From the NCBI GenBank assembly GCA_947044405.1, contig CAMRHE010000323.1, positions 348,501-412,500 of the forward strand: DNA of 64,000 bases. Reading direction: 5' to 3'. Both the position numbers and the translations under genes were made by a program. Of the stretch, positions 34,789-47,494 are shown piece by piece. Each line of letters begins with the position of its first letter. Position 1 is the first letter of the stretch. The DNA comes from Leptodactylus fallax. Its lineage: Eukaryota; Chordata; Amphibia; Anura; Leptodactylidae. The notes under the pieces are model-generated. The model made no database searches and was not told the origin of the DNA. It saw nothing but the letters and a program-made list of their open reading frames with translations.

Positions 34789-34869
34789 GGCCCCATGCAC
34801 ACGGAGCAAACCAGATTGGTAAATCCATTCCATCCAGATCAGATTTTGCGATCCAGTGTGCATGGGGCC
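34789..34869. repeat. Perfect 14-bp inverted repeat
   Basis: GGCCCCATGCACAC at 34789-34802 pairs perfectly with 34856-34869 across a 53-bp loop. Shorter internal complementarity (GATC-rich) suggests a small palindromic repeat of a type that recurs in frog DNA. Confidence 0.75.
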
Positions 34870-35704
34870 TATAGGCACAACTGATTTGTCTACATTCGCA
34901 GGTCTGTACATTTACAGCAAGGGAAGGGGTTAAACTGATTTCCAAAAGCTGTATAATAAGTAACCTTATGAGGCTCTGCATGTACAGTAAGTCAGTGTCT
35001 ATACAAGACTTCGTAAATCTCTTAAAAGCTTTTGACTTTTCTTTTACCTTTACTATTCCTGTTTGAACAAGTCGGCCTTATATTACTTTTCACCTCGGCT
35101 ATTAGCAGATTCCATGTCAGATCTCTTAGATGTTTTGCTTCCTAACATAACTATATATCCCAGATTAAATGACATTTTAATGGATTTCAGGATTCTTAAT
35201 AAGCTGAAAATTACACCAACTTCTATACCCTGAAGGGCACCGCAAGCAGAAGGAGATCTGCAAGATTTTTTTGATGTTGCAGATATCACATTCTAGTAAA
35301 ATCTTCCTAATAGTGAATAGACCACAGATTGTGAGGTCCTGGATGGTGCAGTCTAGATAGTGAAAGGACCCATCCTGAAATTCCTTCTTGGGCAAAATAG
35401 CAATAAAAACGTACCTAACCTTTAAGCAAACTTTGTCTAAATCAATAGTACAGTGTGTGTACATGGGGAGTGACACTATTTCTGGCCATTATATGGCTGT
35501 TAGAAGTTTCCCCCTCACTAGGCTCTATCAGTAGTTTGCAGTTCTCTCTGAGCTGGTGGGTGGAGACTATCTATATACTAGCCATATATTGTACATATAT
35601 TGAAACTTCTCTATAACTGTCTCTTTCAAAACAGCCCAGGACCATGCTGGACATATACAGTATATAGATGTACAGATCTGTAATGATAGTGCTTTGTTTG
35701 TGAA
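34870..35704. other. No gene seen
   Basis: Non-coding sequence with only short incidental frames. Confidence 0.5.
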
Positions 35705-35812
35705 TAGAAATGGACAAACCTCTCAAGATTCGTTTCATGTTTGGTTCACTGGTTTGTTTCAGGATGAACAAGTTTGGTACTTTAAATTGGCTTAAAACAT
35801 AGATCCTATCTA
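35705..35812 (+). repeat. Dispersed repeat B, 5' part
   Basis: AATGGACAAACCTCTCAAGA, TTCGTTTCATGTTTGGTTC and ACTTTAAATTGGCTTAAAAC parallel 22256-22345. The copy runs directly into the 46-bp array. Confidence 0.7.
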
Positions 35813-36295
35813 TAAAACATAGTGTAGAACACTGTCAGGACTCCTAGGAACCTATCTATAAAACATAGTGTATAACACTGTCAGGGCTCCTAGGAACCTA
35901 TCTATAAAACATAGTGTAGAACACTGTCAGGGCTCCTAGGAACCTATCTATAAAACATAGTGTAGAACACCGTCAGGGCTCCTAGGAACCTATCTATAAA
36001 CATAGTGTAGAACACTGTCAGGGCTCCTAGGATCCTATCTATAAAACATAGTGTAGAACACTGTCAGGGCTCCTAGGAACCTATCTATAAAACATAGTGT
36101 AGAATACTGTCAGGGCTCCTAGGATCCTATCTATAAAACATAGTGTAGAACACCGTCAGGGCTCCTAGGAACCTATCTATAAAACATAGTGTAGAACACT
36201 GTCAGGGCTCCTAGGAAGCTATCTATAAAACATAGTGTAGAACACTGTCAGGGCTCCTAGGAACCTATCTATAAAAACTACCCATAAAACATAGT
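35813..36295. repeat. 46-bp minisatellite
   Basis: About 10.5 copies of a 46-bp unit: CTATCTATAAAACATAGTGT then AGAACACTGTCAGG and GCTCCTAGGAAC. Copies are about 95% alike, with an A deletion in one and C/T changes in others. It directly follows the TTGGCTTAAAAC point of repeat B, where the intact copy at 22340-22380 reads CTACTAGAAAATCC then GGCGCTCCTATGGG. Confidence 0.93.
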
Positions 36296-37129
36296 GTAGA
36301 ACATGCCCATGTAGTACATCATATTTCTGCAGATAGCCTCTGTGTTACCTATGCAGTCAAAGTGATAGTCCTGTTTCGACAACCCATGTCCATATGTCCT
36401 ATTAAAGAGCTTTTCCCAGAATCAGAGCTTATCACCTATCCACTGTATCAATGATAAGTGCCTAATCGCTGGGAGTCTCACTGATGGGACTCCTACCAAT
36501 CATGAGAACATGGACTTTCCATGTATCCAGTTCCCACTGACCATGTAATGGTGTGCAACAATTCAATCAACGTGAGCATGTATAAAGTCCATCTTCCAAC
36601 ACAATGCAGGTATATCATAACACATTATATAACATAACCAATAAATGTTACCATGCTAAGTTGTGATGCTTGGTCAATACTCTGCCTCCACTACGCTAAC
36701 AGGTGTAATCTGGACAGGAACATTGTGAAATTAGCCCCCAAGTCTCAAGGTCTGCACCACCTTACATTGGCATATGCTGTTGTAATAGGGAGAAAGATGC
36801 ATAATACAGCTTTTGAAGGAACATGGAGCAATTGTTTCCCTTAAACCATAGAGAGGCACAAGTCCAATGTCACTAGGTAGATTGCCATTAGGGAATATAA
36901 GGAAGCTGGAAGATCATCCCTGAGTGTTGGGGATGAGCACCTATATGGCAGCCACTAACTCCCCTACTGCACAAGGCTCCCTGTGCTTTATGACTGTGAG
37001 AAAAGCACATTACAAATGTTTATCATTGTCATTGATGGCCATATTGGCTGATATGTAACCTTCCCAGAAACAGATGTACAGTATCTAAGGAATATCGGAC
37101 TATAGGATAGAGCAGACTTTATGTCTACT
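36296..37129. other. No gene seen
   Basis: Non-coding. GAAAAGCACATTACAAATG near 36995 may be a diverged SINE/L2 tail. No other feature was recognised. Confidence 0.45.
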
Positions 37130-37270
37130 GATAACTTGCAGAAATGCAGCTTTTTTTGTTGTAGATTTTGCTGTGGTTTTCTGAGCCAAAGCCAGGAGTG
37201 GTTTGAGCAGAAAGGAGAAGGATATATATTTCTCCTCCCTTTTGCAGCCATTCTTGTGGGGCCTCGACCT
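37130..37270. repeat. Dispersed repeat F fragment
   Basis: GCAGCTTTTTTTGTTGTAGA, TTTTCTGAGCCAAAGCCAGG and TTTGCAGCCATTCTTG match 40420-40600 and parts of 62290-62480. The right half of the palindrome is missing here. Confidence 0.7.
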
Positions 37271-38289
37271 TATGGGTATATTTGGTCCAATAGGCCAGAA
37301 GAACACCCTGTTGTAATGGACCTTCTTACAGTCACATGGTATCACTATTGTAATATCCGAATAATAGGTTTACTTGCTCTTTAAGCGGCCAAGATACTTT
37401 AGAAGGCCATCTGTTTCGAGTTGCGGAGCAGTCCATTATACAAATGCTGGAATAGTACCAGGCCATAATTAATACCTTACTGCCTTGGCCACCATTCTTC
37501 CATCTGTCAGTGAAGAGAGAATCAATAAGACACAAATCTCATCCACCAACACATACAAAGCAACACATGAAAGGTGAGATTCTCCTCCTCGACAAATCAC
37601 ATGGATGAAAGTAGCGCACACGACGTGCGGTCACTACCTGGTGTTATGGATCAAGGAGATGTTCTGTTCACTTTTACGTAAGTCCTTCAATGAGCTACAG
37701 ATGAAGCAGAGTTTGAGGAGTCTGGTATTGATGGGTCTAGCTTATAGTATAGGCCAGACCCAGAGTATTGTCGTCTTATGGCACTTTTTAATGTGGGTGA
37801 TATTAACCATTTGTTTGTCAGATTGTTTTTATGTTTGTTGACTTTGCGTCCTATTAAATAAACTATAATGGATGTCTGTTCTGTATTTCAGTCGGTCATG
37901 TACCGTGGATGGGTGTAGGATGCAGGTGTGAGATCTGAAATTCCCTTCCTAACATTTGAGTCACATTAGTTGACATTTCGGAGCACAGAAGCGGGACTAT
38001 ATTTTTGAACTCCCATTCTCCTCCAGTATTAATGCAGCTGCAGATTACATCTGGTCTCTTTTCTAAATGAACCAAATTTACTGGCAAGAAGACATGACAC
38101 ATGACGGGTGAGAGAACCATAATATTTACAGAAGTGCAGCTGTCTGCGGCCATTCATGCAATCCACAAGACAGGGTCGCTGTACACTAAAGTCTGCTGCT
38201 CTGCGCCCTTATACAAAGCTTAGCTCCTTTTCTAATCATACCTGAATACAATCATCATCCATGCCTAAATACATTACTGGGACCACTTA
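37271..38289. other. No gene seen
   Basis: About 1 kb with no recognised repeat. Overlapping short frames on both strands lack motifs. Confidence 0.5.
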
Positions 38290-38590
38290 TACTAAATCCT
38301 GAAGGGGTGGTCCAAGACCATAAAATTTCTAGCCAAAGGTATAGCACGGATTGAATCAATTTCAAAATGGTGCCATTCCAACACTTACTGGATCCCTGCT
38401 GGTCTCTACTTCCTGGACACATCTTGACAAACAGAAAATACCTGCTCAGTAAATCATCGGCTGAGACAGGTCTCCGGTGTGATTGGATGGGGGGCATTTC
38501 CTGTGTGCCAAAACGGGAACAGGAAGTAGAGACCAGCAGGGACCAAACATTGACATTCAACCTGGGAAAGTCCTCCCCCGGAAGTTAAAT
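38290..38590. repeat. MITE-like repeat with perfect 21-bp stem
   Basis: Arms at 38394-38414 and 38521-38541 (CCCTGCTGGTCTCTACTTCC plus T, and its complement) match at 21 of 21 bases across a 106-bp loop. The repeat begins GAAGGGGTGGTCCAAGAC, like a weak T2-type end. Confidence 0.75.
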
Positions 38591-40419
38591 GTTTCACATA
38601 CTGCATCCTGACATATTGCAACCCCTTGTGTGTATGAAATTATTTCAATTCTGTTCCCTCTCTGAGTACCAGTAAGAATATTGTGCCTCTTAAAGGGAAT
38701 GTTGTGACAGTTTTATTATTTTTAATAAAAAAAAAAAATTAGGCCATTATCAGTCTATTATTAGGCTTAGCAACCAGATTGTTGAAAATTGTTGGATATA
38801 GTATTTTATTTTTAAATAGAAATAGTGACATGAAAAATTAAAAACAAAATCTTCAAAAATTCTTAAAAATATATTTAAAGTAAATATTTGGTATAAAAAA
38901 TAGGTACTCTTAGAATCAGTCAACAATTTGACGATAGACACATCCCTCTGTCAAAATATGCTGACCTTGTATCAGAAGATGATTTGAGTTAATAGATAAT
39001 TTTTTTCTATAATAATAATAATAATAATAATTTAAAAAACATTTTTTTCCACTTTTTGGACATATTACAAGTACTGTATAACTAAGACTCATTTCCTTTG
39101 CTTTGCAGTCTTGCACATGTTGCTATTATTTCATCACCTTTGTTTCACAAAAAGTTACAGTCAGCCCCTCTGGCCACAGAAGATGATATCACGCTGACTT
39201 GGTGTGCCGCTTACAAAAAGATAGAGGTTTATGTTGGGAATGGAAAAACAAATACACCTTAAAGCAAATCGCTGAGCGCAAACCACCATCAGGATATCAC
39301 TCATTTTCTTCAAAGAAACCTGGGCTCTTCAATTACGCAAGAAGCAAAAATCAGCGTCCTCCACTTACCACGGTTCTGCCCCCGAAATAAAATAATTGGT
39401 CAGAAAATAACAGCCATTGTGGTGGCAGGAAATCAAAATTGTTTGCTTAATTCCCACAAAGTCGAAAACTCTTTCATGTTCTTTCAGCAGGAAGGGAAAT
39501 GAAGCGGCACTAATGTGGTGGCTTTTGTTATACTCCTGTGTAGACCTCATATCCTTCGGTTACGTCTGCCAGAAGTCTTCACCTCAGTACCACACCACAG
39601 ACTAATATCCTCCTCTTTAATTTCCCATCTTCTTCCATATATAGGGACGGTCCTGTCTAGTTCTGGGAATACTGAAGATTTATGCCAGGCAGAGATCACA
39701 GCTGGTAATTGTATAGTCATCTGATGACTTTTTGGGATTTTTTTGTTTCACGGATCAGGGGCAATTAAAATCATTGACCAGGAAACCGTGGGCGTCTAAA
39801 CTAAACTCAACGTATTCGCATGAGTTATGGACTTCTCAGAAGGCTCAGAAGTTGGTCAATAATTTACTCTGAAGGGTCTCCACCTCAACCCTTGTGAGAT
39901 CATCCAGTGATGAGATTGCCAGACAAAGTCAGGCAAAGTTTTCGCTATGGATGGAAGAATGTAAATAATCTGGATATTGTATGGCAAAGGGATTAAGCAA
40001 TGTCTTGTAGGTGTCTATCAAAGAGCGGAAATACAGTAAGGAAGAAGAGTGACTTAGCAGGGAGGGTCACAGACAAAAATAGCTCCAATCAAAAACACTT
40101 GGACTTGAATCTTTATCATGTTGGCACGTCTTACACATTTTTCATACCCTATTGTTAGGTTAGACCATTAATATCGGGGCAACACCAAGCCCCTTGCCAA
40201 TAAATTCTTTGGGATTGCTCCTAGACGCGCTACTATAAGCAGAAGGCTCCGTACATTGCATAGTGGCCATGCAGTGTTACTGCAACTCTATACAGTGTAG
40301 GGAGTCCTCTCCTTCTGACCCTGTCCACTGCAGAGTACAATGTCTGGCTCCTGAAAGGCTGATCGGTGAGAGGTGCTAACAATAGACCATTAAAAAAATC
40401 CTAGGCTGAGGCCCCATGT
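38591..40419. other. No gene recognised; (ATA)n tract
   Basis: About 1.8 kb. It includes TTAAAGGGAATGTTGTGACA (possible T2-like end, 38690) and an (ATA)n microsatellite at 39010-39033. No gene. Confidence 0.5.
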
Positions 40420-40600
40420 TGCGTAAAACGCTGCTTTTTTTGTAGCAGATTTTGCTGCAGTTTTTTGAGCCAAAGCCAGGAGTAGATTGATCAGAAGGGA
40501 GAAGTATAAGAGCTTCCTATATATTTCCCATTCCTTTTGTAGCCATTCTTGGCTTTGGCTCAAAAAACGCAGCCTCAATATCAACTGGCTGATATCTAAT
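40420..40600. repeat. Dispersed repeat F, palindromic copy
   Basis: TTTTTTGAGCCAAAGCCA at 40461-40478 pairs perfectly over 18 bp with 40550-40567. The flanks carry CTGCTTTTTTTGTAGCAGAT. It is the same family as 37130-37270 and related to 62254-62567. Confidence 0.8.
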
Positions 40601-41234
40601 GTGTGTCCTGAACTTTCCTGACTTGTCACTGATGGTAGATGTTGGGAGAAAGAAGGATTAGGCTGTTTGATTTCCATATGCCCAATCCTTTAGTTTTCAG
40701 GGGTAATAAGTCACTAATGTGGGTCAGCAACATCAGACACACACTTATATATGGGTTTAGTTAGGGTCACCGCAGAGCATATCCATCCCTCTTGATCAAC
40801 TGCAACAATAGTCTAGATCTTTGCTGGTGACAGACCAATACACTTGCACCAGAGAGAGCAGATGGAGAGTGTCTTCTCATGAAAGGTCACACCTGCTTAT
40901 GAGAGAGCCATAGCCTTGGACCTGACTGTGAAGACTGCATAAACCACAAGCAAAGTGCAGACCACCCATAAAAGTGAGGTCTCTCTAGAAGTGTTGTATA
41001 ACATTGTTGGGAAGTGAAGGGTGCATTGATCTATGTTATTGGTGAGGGTAGGTCACAGAGTGCACAAACAGGCACCTACTTCAGGAGATGAACTTCAAAA
41101 GGTGACCCTTAGAGGGGCTGAACTGTGACCCTGTGACTGGAGTCAGTATTAATAGTAAACTGCTAATAGATGGACTCAGTTTGCTACAAGTTATTTGGAC
41201 ATTGAACTGCTGCAAATTGTTACTGTTTCAAAAT
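40601..41234. other. No gene seen
   Basis: Non-coding, with no recognised repeat. Confidence 0.5.
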
Positions 41235-41440
41235 CTTGAGTCCAGTAATGGGTAAACCTCACAAGATTCATTTTGCGAACATTTGTAAAATTCGCCCGAA
41301 ACTTTTGTTTCACTGGAACTGCCCCAGAGTATAATAATAATTTATGGGTGGTGAAACACAAAAATTTCAGGTTTGGCTGAATCCAAAATCTTTGGAAAAT
41401 TTGTAATAAACCTCGTAGGGTACAAATTGGTTCGCCCATC
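41235..41440. repeat. Dispersed repeat B, palindromic copy
   Basis: It starts CAGTAATGGGTAAACCTCAC with AAAATTCGCCCGAAAC and ends in TTGGTTCGCCCATCTCTAC, so the two ends are inversely related (ATGGGTAAACC against GGTTCGCCCAT). CCCCAGAGTATAATAATA in the middle matches the other B copies. This hints that family B is a terminal-inverted-repeat element. Confidence 0.65.
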
Positions 41441-42244
41441 TCTACTTGTTATCTCTACAATATGTCATACACATATTAGATATTATTGTTCAATTAATGT
41501 TCCTATTAAAGATGGGCCTCCAAGTGTAACCATGGGCCAGTTGCCTCATTACCAAAAACTCTTCTGCAACCATCAAGACCTGTTGCCTCCTAGTGAGTGA
41601 AATTTGCTTTACCTTTCACACCTGCCAAAACATCTCTACCCGCTTTTATCAATTATCCCTGAATTAGGAATTGCTCATAACACTTGGATCCTCATTCAAA
41701 ATATTTATATGGTTGCACTACTACCCCCAGCATCCAGGCTTTTAACCCTGTTACAAACCAAGTTGAAACTACAACTGGAGCTGATCGGTTGCATTGGTGC
41801 ATGGACTCTGGCTGGCTGCCACTGGAATTACTGATAAGAAGTCTGAAATTAGAAAACAGAATTTTCTTCCATGATTTCTTTTTAGTGTTTTGAGCTAGTA
41901 ATTGTTCCATGTATCTACATAAGTATAACTTTATTCTAAATGATATCTACATTGGTTGCCAAGTTGGCTGATCTTTCCCATTTAATTGTGTTGGGTTTTT
42001 ATTTCTTTTAAATCTCAATTACTCTGCCAATAACATTGAGTTAAAGGAATTACCAAAAGCTGTAAAATGTTTTCAAAAATTCTAATATTTTTACATTTCA
42101 AATCTAGCATCGGATTTGCAGTTTGTAGACTATTGCAGGTTCTGCTGTAACACTTTGGTGGCTTTTTGGTTCACTTTTTCAGGATTGCAAGTGGTCTTAT
42201 AGGTATTGTTCCAGTATTAGATTGCAGGGTGTCCAACAGTTTGT
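41441..42244. other. No gene seen
   Basis: Non-coding. Overlapping short frames at 41604-41910 on both strands lack motifs. Confidence 0.5.
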
Positions 42245-42720
42245 TGAGGTAAGTGGAATTGCTCTCATTGCTCCAAATAGCTCATTTGTATATTGACAAA
42301 AACAACGATATCTTGACAACAGAGGTAGTGATTCAGAAGGAGAAAACACTGTGTGATTCAGCTGACCCTCATCTATCTATCTGCAGGTCTGGATTGATAT
42401 ACTGGGGTCACGTGACACACTCCTGTCCTGAATGTTCTCCAAATGTGGACCATTTGTCTAACCTTGATTTGATGTTCATCAGAGTCTTAAGAAAGGCTTT
42501 CGTAGCCATTTACAGCTTCATGTGTCCTTATAACATATCTTTCAAGGTCTCCTGGCTCTTGTTTACCTCACAGTAACCAGAACTTGAGAACAGATTTGTC
42601 AGTAACCAGGCATTGTGTGCCTTTATTTAATAGACAAAACGCCAATGAAACCCACACAACTAATTTCATCTCATCACAATGAAAGCAGTGAAATATTTAT
42701 TGGTTATTGTCTGATCCTTG
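42245..42720. repeat. T2-family interior plus adjoining repeat
   Basis: 42245-42420 matches 52620-52790 (ATTGACAAAAACAACGATAT, CTATCTATCTGCAGG, GATTGATATACTGGGGTC). 42421-42720 matches 53515-53770 (TTCTCCAAATGTGGAC, GTCTAACCTTG, CAGTAACCAGGCATTGTGTG). Both loci therefore have the same two modules in the same order, which argues that they form one larger element. Confidence 0.7.
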
Positions 42721-43067
42721 ATACTCCCTGCTCCTTGTTCATTGAAAGCACTGGAGCCGCAACATGTAGCAGAACCCTAACTGAAACTCCTTTAGCTAAT
42801 AAGCTCTTAGAGAAGTCAATAGCCCAGAGCTCCATTACTTTTTCCACTGCACTGTGGATGTCCTCAATAAAACATATGACAACTATTTGTGTTTTATTAG
42901 TGTAGTTACAATGTGTTTGTCTATAATTGTAGACCACATTTTATTAGGAATCAATGCTGAAATCCAAGTATTAGCAAAATGTTTCATATACTTTTTCGTG
43001 CAACTATATAGACTACTGCGAAAAAGTTTCAAACAGATTTGGAGAAAATGCTGCAAATTAAAAATTA
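42721..43067. other. No gene seen
   Basis: Short non-coding spacer. The overlapping frames have no motif. Confidence 0.5.
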
Positions 43068-43512
43068 CTTAAAACATAGAAGGGTTAATGGATTTTTTTT
43101 GTCAATTACCAAAATGAAGTGAATGAAGAAAAGAGAAATGTAAATCCCATCAATATTTGATGTGACCTTTGCCTTTTGCCTTTCATCAATTCTTCTCGGT
43201 ACAAACAGTTTTTGGCAGAACTGGGCAGGAGGTTGTTCCCGCCATCTTGGAGAACTAAGCACAGATCTTCTGTGGATGTTTCTTGCTCCAATCCGTCTGT
43301 CTCTTCATGTCATCCCAGACAGACTGGATGATGATGAGATCAGGGCTATATCTATGGGGGCCGGATCATCACTTCCAGGACTCCTCCTCCTAAGGGCAAA
43401 GGTCACACCAAATATTAATGGGACTTACATTAATTTTTTCTTTATTCGCTTCAATTTTGGTAATTGACAAATATAAACAATTTACACTTGTCTACAAAAT
43501 TTGCACAGTACT
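43068..43512. mobile_element. Tc1-derived MITE, family C, copy 2
   Basis: The arms CAAAATGAAGTGAATGAAGA and the related TTTATTCGCTTCAATTTTGG face each other, with GTAAATCCCATCAATATTTG and CAAATATTAATGGGACTTAC inside. The right end reaches the terminus GCACAGTACTG at 43512 followed by TA. The interior is in the opposite orientation to 23857-24305. A transposase C-terminus remnant is readable on the minus strand. Confidence 0.75.
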
Positions 43513-45045
43513 GTAGCGCTATATCGACACACCCTTAATATATTTAGACTTACACAACTATTTATATATTTTCCACAACTTTTTGGAACCGTTTATTTTT
43601 GTTGTGGTTTCCATTGTATCACGTCTGGTTGTATGTTTTCCTTCGGCATGTAATAGCATTCTCTGCAGTTCTCACTCCTACACTTAGTATGTTTTTGGAC
43701 AGTAGCTGTATATTACCCTTAAGGGAGCCATTTTGATTTTCTTAACCATTATAGAATTGATCAACTCCCATTCATTAAGCCCAGTGAAATATGCATTGTC
43801 CAGGCTATAGCTGGTGGAGATGATTCACCAATTTTCTTGTTTATGTAAGATTATTATCCACTTAGATATCTTACTCATTCATGTCTTCACTGCTGGCTCA
43901 TACACCCAGTGATTCCACTAGATATCTACTGGGATGGGTGGAGTCCCAAAAATATTTGTTGGAGGGGAATTTTCTTTTAAAAAAAATTACCATATAATAA
44001 ATATTTTAGGAGATTTATGTGAAACTTGAGACTTCATTTTCTTATTACTTGAAAGGTTTTACACCCATCGACTTAATTTTTACTTATGCAATAATCTCCG
44101 CGCAGATCCGTGACCTTTCAAGGAAAATGAAGCAGTTGTTCTGTGAAATCTGTTGTCCATTATTGATCGGAGCACATGATCAACAGAGGAGATGAACATT
44201 TTAATGACAATGAAAAAATGGCAGCCTGACCATGGGTGTAGCCAAATTTTTTGGGTGTCTGCACAAAAATAAACCATTAATCATTTTCGAGGCAATATTG
44301 TAAGCGATGGAGGATGATAGATGGCCTACAGTGCTTTACTATAAACAGGGAGGAAATGCAAATAATCCTTTGTAAAAAGCTGAACGTATAAAAGTAATGG
44401 ATTGTAAAATGTTGGCAGACATCGAGAATAAGAGCTCACACATATTATGTTCACTGTGTGTGCTCAGATGGTGCTCTATATATAAGGGTGAAGGGGCACC
44501 ACAACCACTCCTAATCCTAAAGGTACCTTAATATATTCACTGTATGTTAGAATTTTTAAACCCTTTCAGATTGGCCTGTTGTTTTATGTTAAGAAATAAT
44601 TTTTAAAGAATTTTTGTTAATTTTTTTTTTTTTAATTTTCCATGCTGGTATCTACATTTAAAAAAAGCTAAATTCTGTAATTTTTACTGGTGATTAAGCC
44701 TAAGAGTAAGTTGACATTTGCAAATTCTGTAGCAGTTTTCGTGCAGCAGTCACCGCTTTTATATCTCAGACGGGATTACAATAGAAGATAACGCCTCTAT
44801 AGATAACATCACTCACATATAATTGCATCCACTACTGACCATAGATGATGTCACAGCTTATCTCCTCCCCCTCTCTGCACAGAGCATGTCTAGAAAACTC
44901 TCCCATAGACCTCAAAGAATCAGTTCTAGTCTATCGCTGCCTATGGCCATGACTATGCTGTAAAGCAGATGACTAAATGCTGTTAGGTGATGATACAATC
45001 CCTTTACGGATGAAGAAACCTCATATTCCAAGGGTCATATATATA
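43513..45045. other. No gene recognised; T2-like tail
   Basis: About 1.5 kb. At 44770-45005 there is sequence related to the MITE at 32182-32502, ending GATACAATCCCTTTA. The remainder is AT-rich and unassigned. Confidence 0.5.
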
Positions 45046-45984
<939 letters not shown>

Positions 45985-45992
45985 TATTTATA

Positions 45993-46026
<34 letters not shown>

Positions 46027-47494
46027 TTCCATCAATATGGTTGTGCGGAAATTGTCTTTTTGTAGGACTAATTGTATTTTTCGATGCCACCATTTTGGGC
46101 GCCATATAATTTATTAATTAGCTTATATTAATTTTTGGAGGACAAGATTTCTGACATTAAACCAAAGAGTCTTCTACAGTTTTTTGTGCTTTTCCCTTTT
46201 CTTTGGGTCTGTACAATACTGCTCAGAACTTTCAAATTAAGTTTTTGTATTGCTGCATTCCAAGAGATTTTTATTTTATTCTTCAGATAATATTGCCTTA
46301 TGAGGACTTGATTTTTGCGAGATGGGTTGTTGTTTTCATTGGTACTATTATAGGATACATGTCATTTATTGCTTAGTTTTTATAAAGTTTTTAGGAAATG
46401 GAAATAAAAACTGCAAATTTGGCTTATTGTATGATTATATCTTAGCAGGACATGCATGATCTTATAAGTCCCCTTCTGACCCACATCTAGACCTCTCACA
46501 CAACCAGCCGGTACCTTATTTTGCACTGGATGGGAACCTCTTCCTTCTGGAGGAGTTATATTGGCTTGGCTATTATTGCCAGGTTAAATCTTAGGTTTTT
46601 TGAAAACCAGGTATCAATCTATAGGGCGCTACCTTCCAATAGTTGGTGCTAGGAGCAAATTACTCTTTTTCCCCAATGAGGTCATATTTGTATATTCCTT
46701 ATATGATTATATAGAACATGCGCTAAAATAGCCACAATATATATTTTGCATCATTGGGTTAATGATATATGACCCATATTAGAGGAATTGGGAGCCATTC
46801 ACAGAGAGGGAATTAAGTTACTGATATGATATACATTCATGTATGCGTCCAGTACAGAGGAACTATAGGAGCGGTGTTCAATGAGATTCTTCTCAGTCAT
46901 TACAAGAAACCCCTGAAATTACAACTACTGTTATTATCATTATTCTAACCAGATGGAGTCCCAAGTGCAAGATCTTGTCCCAATATATGATGATGAATAA
47001 CTGAAGATGATAAGCAGGGAATGAAAGCCTGAAACCGCAGAATTCAATATTCTCTCTGAGGAGAAGGAACCCTCTCCTTAGCTGACCCTGATCATGGAGA
47101 GCTTCAGTACACACCTTCTTGAAGATACAAACCTTCTAGGATGAAGGTTCTATATCTGGTCCAGATTAAGGGTGGCCATACACAGTAGATAGAAGCAGGT
47201 TGATAGTTAATTGTCTTGTGAGCAATTTTTATGCCAATACAACCATACACAATTTAGTCCATACTGGTAATTATTGTTGTTCAGACTTCTACTAGACGGC
47301 TATTTGGTGGCCCCAGGACCTATAGACAAATTGGTTTTATACAAGTACATAATTATGCAAAAGGTTTAGGCAACATGGCATGCAGTGCAGTGATGTCATC
47401 AGCCTTATCCGCAGGCTCCAAGGGCCTCATAATAGTCACCTGATCTTTCTTCATAGCGTGTACACCCTTGGGCAACTAAGGACTTCCTCTGTCC
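45985..47494. other. Simple repeats, then no gene recognised
   Basis: (TA)n at 45990-46009 and a T-run to 46028, then about 1.4 kb of unassigned sequence with only short frames. Confidence 0.5.

Noticed and set aside
35813..36295. 46-bp repeats as a possible CRISPR or protein repeat
   Set aside because: The full unit repeats without spacers and no long frame spans it.
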